A program made the translations under genes and the position numbers. Below the pieces are notes generated by a model. The model was not told where the DNA came from, ran no database searches, and saw nothing but the letters and a program-made list of their open reading frames with translations. A stretch of 64,000 nucleotides of DNA, taken from contig NZ_NESS01000017.1 in the NCBI RefSeq assembly GCF_002128425.1, positions 1 through 64,000 on the forward strand. Direction: 5' to 3'. Positions 1 through 6,637 of this stretch are shown piece after piece; the first letter of the stretch is position 1, and the number at the start of each line of letters is the position of its first letter. This DNA is from Gottfriedia acidiceleris (GTDB taxonomy: Bacteria > Bacillota > Bacilli > Bacillales > Bacillaceae_G).

Positions 1-29
1 TCCTGAGCCAGGATCAAACTCTCCATAAA
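1..29 (-). rRNA. 16S rRNA, 5' end only (cut by window start)
   Basis: On the minus strand the first bases read GGAGAGTTTGATCCTGGCTC, the universal 5' terminus of bacterial 16S rRNA (the 27F priming region). Only about 29 nt are inside the window; the rest lies to the left. The mature end is placed at the TTTATGG stretch by comparison with Bacillus 16S. It is the first gene of an rrn operon transcribed leftwards, away from the protein genes. Confidence 0.95.
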
Positions 30-134
30 AGTTAAGTTTAAATCTTGTATTGCTCAAAAAACTAATAATTGACGTTTACTTCATGTTTTGTTTAGTTTTC
101 AAAGTTCACTTTGTCGCTCGTAAGCGACTTTTTA
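30..134 (-). other. rrn leader (5' external transcribed spacer)
   Basis: This stretch separates the rrn P2 promoter from the 16S start. It holds a perfect 6-bp-stem hairpin at 113-128 (GTCGCT ... AGCGAC) followed on the minus strand by an A-rich segment containing TGAAAACTAAACAAAAC. That layout resembles the boxB/boxA antitermination and processing leader of Bacillus rrn operons. The leader role is inferred from position. Confidence 0.6.
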
Positions 135-164
135 ATATTACCATTTTGTAATATAGCCTGTCAA
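135..164 (-). promoter_or_regulatory. rrn promoter P2 (sigma-A)
   Basis: Minus strand: -35 TTGACA (159-164), 18-bp spacer, -10 TAATAT (135-140) preceded by TGG (extended -10). It lies about 105 bp before the 16S start, as expected for the proximal promoter of a tandem rrn pair. Confidence 0.8.
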
Positions 165-229
165 CATTTTTTAAAACTTTTATTTAAGTGTGTTGAAGTC
201 AGTTTTTGTTGTCGTTGAAGACAAGAAAT

Positions 230-259
230 AATATAACACGCATCTAAATAAAACGTCAA
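230..259 (-). promoter_or_regulatory. rrn promoter P1 (sigma-A)
   Basis: Minus strand: -35 TTGACG (254-259), 18-bp spacer, -10 TATATT (230-235). It is about 95 bp upstream of P2. Tandem promoters of this spacing are typical of Bacillus rrn operons. Positions 260-371 hold no further feature that I can support. Confidence 0.7.
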
Positions 260-371
260 TACATAATTTGATATTTTTTAAAAATCTTTTTCATGGACTA
301 GTTCAACAAGCTCTATATGATTGCGTGAGTGAGAAGCAATGTTGTCTTTACTCGATCTACACCATTATTTA

Positions 372-566
372 TTATTTATGTGTCTCCTCCCATAGCGGTA
401 ATCTATTATACACTTCATATAATATTTTCTTCTTTTGGACTATTTCATTTTTAACTCTTTCATTTAAATTATGCGATGATAACTCTTTATCTAATTCATA
501 TAGCGATCGTATTATGAGCGATTCGATCTCTAATACATGCTCTTTATTTAGAAGTATTCCAAACAT
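372..566 (-). CDS. conserved small protein, function unknown (64 aa)
   Basis: A 64-residue protein starting MFGILLNKE and rich in Glu, Leu and Lys, probably two helices with no membrane segment. A GGAG ribosome binding site 8 nt before the ATG supports it as a real gene. I recall Bacillus short proteins with the same MFGI..N opening followed by a Glu/Leu-rich helical body, annotated hypothetical and lying near rRNA operons; that is memory, not a search. It is divergent from pdaB and upstream of the rrn promoters, so it may run into the rrn operon. The start region (560-580) is identical over 21 nt to that of the dehydrogenase gene at 5221-6483. No function is claimed. Confidence 0.7.
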   Translation of the reverse strand: MFGILLNKEHVLEIESLIIRSLYELDKELSSHNLNERVKNEIVQKKKILYEVYNRLPLWEETHK

Positions 567-728
567 ATAAACAACTCCATGTTACTTTCATCTTTATACG
601 ATTTTAAGAAAATCTGAATTTTATTGTTCTAATACTTAAAACATTTAATCATTTCGTTTTATAGCATACAAGCTTGCTTAATCTCATATCCTTTATATAA
701 GAACTTGGACAAGAAAGAAGGCGATTTT

Positions 729-1496
729 ATGCTTTTTTACTTTTACATCACATCAAAAAGAAAATTAAAGCAATTTTCTTTAATTACTATTATTGCATTT
801 TTCACAGCTTGCTTAGTTTATATACAAGCACCTAAAACATTTTCAACTTTTTCAACAAATAAGGGGCCAATGGCAATTTACAAAGGCGATGCCTCACAAA
901 AAAATGTGGCTCTTACTTTTGATATAAGCTGGGGCGATGAAAATGTACTTAAAGTTTTGGATGTATTACGTAATCAAAAAATTACGAATGCAACTTTTTT
1001 CTTATCCGCATCATGGGCTGAACGACATCCAGAGATTGTTGAAACAATAGTTAAGCAAGGTCACGAGATTGGGACACTTGGGTATCGTTATAAAAGCTAC
1101 ACCCAACTAACTCCAGTTGAAATGCAAAGAGATTTAAATAATTCAGCCGAAGTATTTAATCGTTTAGGTGTAAAAGACGTTAAGTTATTTAGACCACCAA
1201 ATGGCGAATATAATAAAGAAGTTATAAAGCTTGCTGCACGGAACAATCTTTCAGTGATTCATTGGAGTATTAATACTGAAGACTGGAGAAATCCTGGAAC
1301 AAATAAAATTGTTAAAAGTGTAGAAAATAATACTGATCCGGGAGACATCATTTTGCTTCATGCAAGTGATTCGGCACTTCAAACGCCAAAAGCATTGCCA
1401 TTAATTTGGTCATACTTAAAAGACGAAGGATATCAAAACGTAACTGTTTCTCAAATGATATCTAATACTAAAACAAATATTAAAATTGTAAAATAA
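729..1496 (+). CDS. pdaB: PdaB, polysaccharide deacetylase-family sporulation protein
   Basis: A 255-residue protein: short cytoplasmic tail, one membrane anchor (about residues 15-33), then a NodB-type carbohydrate esterase 4 domain. Motif 1 reads TFDISWG rather than the TFDDG of active deacetylases, and the usual metal-binding His pair is replaced by GHEIGTLGY. Both are characteristic of PdaB (YbaN), needed for late spore maintenance in B. subtilis, so they are family traits and not damage. The ATG at 729 is preferred over a TTG at 705 because AGAAGG stands 7 nt before it and the length matches B. subtilis PdaB (254 aa). It is the only protein gene on the plus strand here, facing kbaA across a shared terminator. 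Confidence 0.93.
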   Translation: MLFYFYITSKRKLKQFSLITIIAFFTACLVYIQAPKTFSTFSTNKGPMAIYKGDASQKNVALTFDISWGDENVLKVLDVLRNQKITNATFFLSASWAERHPEIVETIVKQGHEIGTLGYRYKSYTQLTPVEMQRDLNNSAEVFNRLGVKDVKLFRPPNGEYNKEVIKLAARNNLSVIHWSINTEDWRNPGTNKIVKSVENNTDPGDIILLHASDSALQTPKALPLIWSYLKDEGYQNVTVSQMISNTKTNIKIVK

Positions 1497-1600
1497 AGAA
1501 AACTCGTTGATTGGCGAGCTTTAAGTGGAACAGAGGCGTGGATCATAACACTAAATAGGAAACTATGTCGATTTTTTCTCCGCTACCTTTTATATATAAA

Positions 1601-1630
1601 AAAAGCTAAGAGAACTTTCTCTTAGCTTTT
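1601..1630. terminator. bidirectional terminator between pdaB and kbaA
   Basis: A perfect 13-bp stem (AAAAGCTAAGAGA / TCTCTTAGCTTTT) with a 4-nt loop, flanked by A and T runs on both sides. It lies between two convergent genes, so it can serve both. Confidence 0.9.
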
Positions 1631-1672
1631 AACTTTTATACTGGTAGCGCGTTTGCCACCATTTTCGAAAAA

Positions 1673-2260
1673 TTATTTTTTTAGTATTTTGTGTAAAGTT
1701 AATAACTGATACATATTACAAACAAATAACGGTACTAACATTAGAATTAACCATGAAAGATCATTTTGTCTTAATGCAGGGACCCATTCCACTATTGTAA
1801 CGACAATCATAAAAAATAAAGCTGGAATAAACGCCCCTTTGTTTGTTTCTTTCATTTTTATATAAGAGACAATCAAACTACCAATAAAAAGCACTATTGG
1901 GAAAATTAAATAGACAGTAAAAGCCTCCCCTTGAGCATACTCTTTAAATCGAAAATAAGCTAAATCAAATAAAGCTAACACGATTAATACAATTTGAACT
2001 GTATTCCATAATGACTTAAATAGGCCTAATCCAAATCGATGTATTGTCAAATATGCAAAGAACCCCATCTGACTTACTGCACTGAATACTAATCCCAATA
2101 TAAATAAAAATGATACTTCAACTAGTAATTTTATTAATCTAACATCTTGTATGTAACCTAAATACTCTTTATACCCATAAAGAATACCCGTTACGATTGT
2201 TGCGATTCCACCAACTAGTAATGTTGTTAAAAATAATCGAACCAATTTCCGACTCGTCAT
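1673..2260 (-). CDS. kbaA: KbaA, KinB-signalling activation protein
   Basis: A 195-residue, very hydrophobic protein with about six membrane segments; B. subtilis KbaA has 198 residues. The block VSQMGFFAYLTIHRFGLG is recognisably KbaA-like. KbaA is needed for the KinB branch of the sporulation phosphorelay; the biochemical mechanism is not established. It lies downstream of salA. In B. subtilis gerD stands between salA and kbaA, but here the 193-bp gap holds no gerD. It converges on pdaB at a shared terminator. Confidence 0.9.
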   Translation of the reverse strand: MTSRKLVRLFLTTLLVGGIATIVTGILYGYKEYLGYIQDVRLIKLLVEVSFLFILGLVFSAVSQMGFFAYLTIHRFGLGLFKSLWNTVQIVLIVLALFDLAYFRFKEYAQGEAFTVYLIFPIVLFIGSLIVSYIKMKETNKGAFIPALFFMIVVTIVEWVPALRQNDLSWLILMLVPLFVCNMYQLLTLHKILKK

Positions 2261-2352
2261 TCGTTTCTTAATCCCCCGTTTTCACAAAGCTTCTGCTTTT
2301 CTTCTAAAATTCACGATTCATATAAAACTTTATTAACTATTTAATCAATATA

Positions 2353-2448
2353 AATACCCTAATAATTTAATTCATGTCTAAATATTAGATATGGTTATAC
2401 GATAACCATTACTAACAAAAAAACAAGCATACAAATTAAAAGGGTATT
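2353..2448. repeat. small inverted-repeat element in the salA-kbaA gap
   Basis: The ends 2353-2368 and 2433-2448 are inverted copies of each other with 14 of 16 positions matching (core AATACCCT / AGGGTATT). Between them is a second hairpin, ATGGTTAT / ATAACCAT, at about 2394-2412. No coding capacity. It occupies the place where gerD stands in B. subtilis. It could be a MITE-like remnant or a folded intercistronic RNA; the sequence does not decide. Confidence 0.45.
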
Positions 2449-2453
2449 GTTTA

Positions 2454-3515
2454 TTATTTATTTAATACGATTTTTTCGACTACTTGCTTAGCAATCGACG
2501 TATAGATTTTACCAGTCGGGTGATCTTTATCGTATATTGAAGGAGCAAAGTCCTCTTCATCCCAATCAGGCTGCTGTAAAGGTAATTGTCCTAATAGAGT
2601 TGTTTGAAGCTCTTTTGCAAGCCTTTCTCCTCCACCTTTACCAAAAACATACTCTTTTTCGCCAGTTTTCTTACTTTCAAAGTAACTCATATTTTCTACA
2701 ACACCAATAATTTCATGGTTTGTTTTTAATGCCATTACTCCCGCTCTAGCTGCAACAATTGAAGCTGTAGGATGTGGTGTCGTAACAATTATTTCCTTAC
2801 AAGATGGTAACATACTATGAACATCTAACGCTACATCTCCAGTACCAGGTGGTAAATCTAGTAATAAATAGTCTAAATCTCCCCATTCAACTTCTGTGAA
2901 GAACTGTTGTAGCATTTTACCAAGCATCGGACCTCTCCAAATAATTGGTGAATTATCTTCTACAAAGAATCCCATTGAAATGACTTTTACTCCAAAACGA
3001 TCAACTGGAATGATACGTTCACCTCTGATCACTGGTCTTGTCGTAATTCCCATCATATCAGGTACACTAAAGCCATAAATATCAGCATCAATAATACCTA
3101 CTTTTTTACCTAATCTTGCTAAAGCAACTGCTAAGTTCACCGAAACAGTTGATTTTCCGACTCCACCTTTTCCACTTGCGATCGCTAAAAATTGTACTTT
3201 TTTATTATCTAATAATGAAAGTGATGAGTTTTCTTGGTTGTCTTCAATAAACTGACTTTTTTCCTCTTCTGTAAATTCAGTAAATCGAATTCCAACTGTA
3301 TCAGCACCGTTTTGCTTCAATAACTGAACAATTTGTGTCTGAATTTGCATTTGTTCAGCTGTACCCGTTTTTAATAATGCAATTTTAACGCTTACATGTT
3401 TCTTCTCTTCTTTTATCGAAATTTCTTTAACAGCATCTAATTCGACTAATGATTTATTTAAAAATGGCTCGTTAATTGTACCTAAAAGTGATAATACTTG
3501 ATCATTGGTAAGCAT
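2454..3515 (-). CDS. salA: SalA/Mrp, ApbC-type P-loop ATPase
   Basis: A 353-residue protein: N-terminal DUF59/MIP18-like domain (about 1-80), a linker, then a MinD/Mrp ATPase domain with deviant Walker A SGKGGVGKS (around residues 114-122) and a DLPPGTGD Walker B region. The family includes Fe-S carrier proteins (ApbC/Mrp). The B. subtilis member SalA (YbaL, 352 aa) also acts as a regulator of scoC and exoprotease genes. The CxxC Fe-S ligands of many Mrp proteins are not evident, as in Bacillus SalA. It lies between cwlD and kbaA, the Bacillus order. Confidence 0.93.
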   Translation of the reverse strand: MLTNDQVLSLLGTINEPFLNKSLVELDAVKEISIKEEKKHVSVKIALLKTGTAEQMQIQTQIVQLLKQNGADTVGIRFTEFTEEEKSQFIEDNQENSSLSLLDNKKVQFLAIASGKGGVGKSTVSVNLAVALARLGKKVGIIDADIYGFSVPDMMGITTRPVIRGERIIPVDRFGVKVISMGFFVEDNSPIIWRGPMLGKMLQQFFTEVEWGDLDYLLLDLPPGTGDVALDVHSMLPSCKEIIVTTPHPTASIVAARAGVMALKTNHEIIGVVENMSYFESKKTGEKEYVFGKGGGERLAKELQTTLLGQLPLQQPDWDEEDFAPSIYDKDHPTGKIYTSIAKQVVEKIVLNK

Positions 3516-3605
3516 CTTTACACCTCGTTATCTTAATATACTAAATAGTATAACACATGTAACATAGTTAGTCCTAAGTAACATTAATTAGTTAGAAAAA
3601 ATGAA

Positions 3606-3628
3606 AACCACCGATTTACTCGGCGGTT
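3606..3628 (-). terminator. terminator downstream of cwlD (outer copy)
   Basis: Minus strand: AACCGCCGA - 5-nt loop - TCGGTGGTT, followed by TTTTCATTTTTTC. A 9-bp stem with one G-U pair and a U-rich tail. A near-identical hairpin (3768-3790) overlaps the cwlD stop codon, so the cwlD 3' end appears to have been duplicated around an insertion. Confidence 0.7.
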
Positions 3629-3790
3629 CTTATCACAGACGAAGTCCAAAATATATGATTCCAAACAAATTGAAAACATTTGTCTTTCAAGGCACGAAAT
3701 CTGTAAAAAAGCAGATTTACCGCAAGCAGACGAAATAACAAAGAAAGCGTGCGTTTGCAATAGTTTGAAACACCGATTAATTCGGCGGTT
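3606..3790. repeat. dispersed repeat, copy A, flanked by duplicated cwlD-end hairpins
   Basis: The core at 3680-3753 (74 bp) matches the segment at 12341-12437 behind aspA: shared blocks on the minus strand are CGC-C-CTTTCT-TGTT--TCG-CTG-TT at one end and CGT--NTTGAAAGA-AA at the other, with the second copy about 20 bp longer in the middle. The core is bracketed by two direct copies of a roughly 22-bp hairpin sequence (3607-3629 and 3769-3791), the second spanning the cwlD stop codon. No ORF in it is credible. Confidence 0.55.
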
Positions 3791-4487
3791 CATTTTTATC
3801 TGTATAGTATCTAATAACCCCTCTATATATAGCTGCAGCAAGTTTATCTTGATATTCTTCATCCCTTAGCTGCTGACTTTCTTCATAATTTGATAAAAAT
3901 CCTACTTCTACAAGCGCTCCTGGTACTTTTGAATATTTCATTAAATAAACATGATTAATAATTTTCGCTAATCGATGAGTATTATTTAGACTTTCTCTTA
4001 ACTCTGCTTGGACGTATTTTGCAAATCGCTCATTTTCAATCAATGAACCATAAAAGAATGTTTGTGCACCTTTTGAAGATGTTCTTGGTAAGGAGTTTAA
4101 ATGAATTGATATGTATAAGTCTGCGTTCGATCCATTAATAATTTCTACCCTTTTCCTTAAATCAACGCTTTTTCTTCTACTATATCCTTTCATTCCATCC
4201 TCTGCTAAATCGTAATCTCCATCTCTTGTCATAATAACCGTTGCACCTTGACCTTGTAAATAATCCCTCAGTTTGTTTGTTATTGATAGAGCAACAACTT
4301 TTTCAATAACATCTCCACCTGAAGCACCTCCATCTGGTCCACCATGTCCTGCATCCAAAACAATCACTTTTCCATCTAGAGGTAGTCCTCTAAAATTCCA
4401 GGTCTTTGAAGTCTTTTGTAATAAAGGTATACTCAAAATCAAAAAAACAAAGGTTACAATGATAACGATTAAATGCCATCTTTTCAT
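3777..4487 (-). CDS. cwlD: CwlD, N-acetylmuramoyl-L-alanine amidase (spore cortex)
   Basis: A 236-residue protein: N-terminal membrane anchor or signal segment (about residues 5-20), then an Amidase_3 zinc domain. Zinc-site motifs visible are VLDAGHGGPDGG, the ISIHLNS block and the C-terminal VEVGFLSN with the catalytic Glu. CwlD removes side-chain peptides from muramic acid so that muramic-delta-lactam can form in spore cortex. An in-frame start 14 codons upstream exists, but the ATG at 4487 has GGGGGAG just before it and gives the family length (B. subtilis 237). The final codons (NEPPN, stop) are encoded by a hairpin that recurs 160 bp downstream. Confidence 0.93.
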   Translation of the reverse strand: MKRWHLIVIIVTFVFLILSIPLLQKTSKTWNFRGLPLDGKVIVLDAGHGGPDGGASGGDVIEKVVALSITNKLRDYLQGQGATVIMTRDGDYDLAEDGMKGYSRRKSVDLRKRVEIINGSNADLYISIHLNSLPRTSSKGAQTFFYGSLIENERFAKYVQAELRESLNNTHRLAKIINHVYLMKYSKVPGALVEVGFLSNYEESQQLRDEEYQDKLAAAIYRGVIRYYTDKNEPPN

Positions 4488-4545
4488 TTTTTCTCCCCCT
4501 GATTGTCCTATAAAAAATATATGGGACAACTAGGAAGAATATGAC

Positions 4546-4977
4546 TTACTTTGATAAACGAAGTCTGTGTCTTCTTTCTCCTTTTACATATCCATCTAAC
4601 CACCAATTATTTAAAAAAGATTTACAACGGTCAAATGGTTCTGTTTGAATATCATCCTTACGACCAAATACTGAAGAATAAAATAAATAAGCTAACCATT
4701 CTGATTCTTTAGCTGATCTTCTTTTAACATTCTCGATTGGTTCACCATAAAAACCAAATCGGCTATATCTTGCACCCAATAAGTATGTTTCTACCGCTAA
4801 CTCTAAACAGTAATCTTCTCTTGCTTTTCTTTGGTTAATGTCTGCGTCTATACAGTAGGAAAATGAATCCTTTAATTGGGCTTTTAATTGCATTATTTTT
4901 AATTCTTTTAATAAGCTTTTTTCAAATGTAATTTGCTTTGCTCTTCTTTTTTCTCGGAAATTTGTTATAAGATTCAT
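4546..4977 (-). CDS. ybaK: YbaK, DUF2521-family protein
   Basis: A 143-residue, charged, probably soluble protein. The central block GARYSRFGFYGEPIENV and the C-terminal WWLDGYVKG segment match Bacillus YbaK (DUF2521). No function is known for the family. It stands 58 bp upstream of the cwlD ATG, as in B. subtilis, so co-transcription is likely. In B. subtilis it is close to rpsI; here a 12-kb block separates them. Confidence 0.85.
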   Translation of the reverse strand: MNLITNFREKRRAKQITFEKSLLKELKIMQLKAQLKDSFSYCIDADINQRKAREDYCLELAVETYLLGARYSRFGFYGEPIENVKRRSAKESEWLAYLFYSSVFGRKDDIQTEPFDRCKSFLNNWWLDGYVKGERRHRLRLSK

Positions 4978-5172
4978 GATGAAACCTCCCCGTAGCCATA
5001 GTCTAAGACGAAAAGGGGTGCTTCATTCAAAAACTACATACTTAATTTCTTCCATAAAAAAATAATAATTTTCATAAAAAACATAGATTTTATATAATAG
5101 AAAAATTGTATTAATTTTGAATTAAAAATGCATTATTTTAGGGCTTTTTAAATATCTTCTCTTTCTTAAATC

Positions 5173-5213
5173 ATAAAAAAGAGGGGTCTTTGAAGCACTC
5201 TATTCCCCTCTTT
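5173..5213 (-). terminator. terminator of the dehydrogenase gene
   Basis: Minus strand: AAAGAGGGG ... CCCCTCTTT with an 18-nt loop, then TTTATG. It begins 8 bp after the stop of the gene at 5221-6483. The segment 4978-5172 between this and ybaK is AT-rich and holds only the presumed ybaK promoter region. Confidence 0.8.
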
Positions 5214-5220
5214 CATATTT

Positions 5221-6483
5221 TTAATTATTATATGATTTCATTCTTTGTAAAAGTAATCCATCACTTTTTTCATTTTCTCCATATACAAACTGAGTCATAT
5301 GATATTTTAAATAATGTCCATATTTAGTATTTGTATTTAATATTAATTCATCTACAAAGTAGGCACCATTTTCTACTGTATCCAAGAATAAACTTGCAAC
5401 TCCTGCATAAACTCCACACGCTACCTGAAGATAGGTTGCATTTGTACCGTAATTAGCGAATGAATCTTTATTGTTCATAACATTATAGATATAGCGCTCT
5501 TTATCTTCGTACACAAGTAATACTCCAACTACGTCCTCTCCTACCAATGGAGCTGTTGAAGGATCTAGAAGCTTTTTATCAAAACCCAATATTTCGTCAG
5601 TGTTTTTTAAATTATCTCTAATTAGATTTGTTGTATGCTCATTAACACGATACACAAAACCACTTTCTAAGTTGAACAATTTGCCAATAATAAATACTTC
5701 TTCATGTGGCATTAGACAACCATAAAAGACTTTTTCACCCAATGTAACTTTAAATTCAACAGAATAAACATCATCATACAAGAAGATTGGAATATTTTCT
5801 TTAACGAACATAGGATAGCTCGTGACTGCTTCTTCTAGGAAACAATCTGGGGACCAAGTGGTGTAAATCGTTTCTTTTTGAGCTAAAGAAGGGTTTTCAT
5901 AAAAAGAGTTATCATGTTCAACAATGTAACATGCAAGAGGTTTTTCGGAAGGGAATTGGTTCATTAAATCGATTGCCATCCATTGCACAATTCCAGGATT
6001 CATACCTGAACCAATAATTGCTGTAGTATTTTTAAACTTTCGTTTATTTTCTTCGAAGATACGTAAACGTTCTTTTAGTGGGAACCCAGTACTAACATCT
6101 TCATCTACTATTTCACTTTCTAAAGCTGTGTTGACATACTTAACACCAAACTCATTACAACATCGTAACATTTCAACAGAATCCGCTCTAGAAACATCAA
6201 CTACAATAACTGTATTACTCTCTATGAGATGTTTTTTCATTAAATCAATATTATTAACATTCATCTCATGAAACGTAACTTTTTCTATTAGGTTAGGAAT
6301 AATTTTTTCAAAATATGTTAAGTCTTTCTGTTTCAAATCAATTAAATGAAACCTGGCATTTTTCATTAGCTTGTGGATCGGATCATTTTGATCATTCGCC
6401 GCTTTATTAAATATAGAAAGTACTGCCTTTGCTACTCCGCCGGAACTACCTAATAGGGTAATAATCGCATCTTTTTCAAACAT
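5221..6483 (-). CDS. saccharopine dehydrogenase / homospermidine synthase-like NAD(P)-binding protein
   Basis: A 420-residue protein. The N-terminus IITLLGSSGGVAKAVL (about residues 7-22) is a Rossmann nucleotide-binding fold. NTVIVVDVSRADSVEML and GVKYVNTALE follow, then IIGSGMNPGIVQWMA. The last corresponds to the NPGMV region of homospermidine synthase and saccharopine reductase-like enzymes. I infer an NAD(P)-dependent oxidoreductase or synthase of that superfamily; the substrate (polyamine or amino acid) cannot be told. It is monocistronic, with its own terminator. The ribosome binding site is GGAG 8 nt before the ATG. It is foreign to the conserved ybaK-rpsI neighbourhood, so either inserted or moved here. 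Confidence 0.65.
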   Translation of the reverse strand: MFEKDAIITLLGSSGGVAKAVLSIFNKAANDQNDPIHKLMKNARFHLIDLKQKDLTYFEKIIPNLIEKVTFHEMNVNNIDLMKKHLIESNTVIVVDVSRADSVEMLRCCNEFGVKYVNTALESEIVDEDVSTGFPLKERLRIFEENKRKFKNTTAIIGSGMNPGIVQWMAIDLMNQFPSEKPLACYIVEHDNSFYENPSLAQKETIYTTWSPDCFLEEAVTSYPMFVKENIPIFLYDDVYSVEFKVTLGEKVFYGCLMPHEEVFIIGKLFNLESGFVYRVNEHTTNLIRDNLKNTDEILGFDKKLLDPSTAPLVGEDVVGVLLVYEDKERYIYNVMNNKDSFANYGTNATYLQVACGVYAGVASLFLDTVENGAYFVDELILNTNTKYGHYLKYHMTQFVYGENEKSDGLLLQRMKSYNN

Positions 6484-6593
6484 ATAAACAACTCCATAAA
6501 TTGGTTTAATATTAGCTATTACTTTACTATATGTACCAACGAAAAAAAGTGTTCGGACAAGTATCCTATCTATATGATCTATACTATTTACTG

Positions 6594-6623
6594 AAAAAAA
6601 AAAGCCTAACTATAAATAGTTAA
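6594..6623 (-). terminator. terminator of the portal gene
   Basis: Minus strand: TAACTAT-TT-ATAGTTA followed by GGC and a run of ten T. The stem is short and AT-rich but the T run is strong, 15 bp past the portal stop codon. Moderate support. Confidence 0.55.
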
Positions 6624-6637
6624 AAGCCCTAATTTTA

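Noticed and set aside
268-570. 100-aa plus-strand ORF opposite the 64-aa gene
   Set aside because: No ribosome binding site, and its coding sequence is the antisense of the better supported minus-strand gene.
729-1496. pdaB as a catalytically broken deacetylase pseudogene
   Set aside because: The altered motif 1 (TFDISWG) and missing His pair are normal features of PdaB proteins in Bacillus.
3584-3862. 92-aa minus-strand ORF overlapping the cwlD 3' end
   Set aside because: It runs in another frame through the end of cwlD, the repeat element and both hairpins, has no ribosome binding site and resembles no protein I know.
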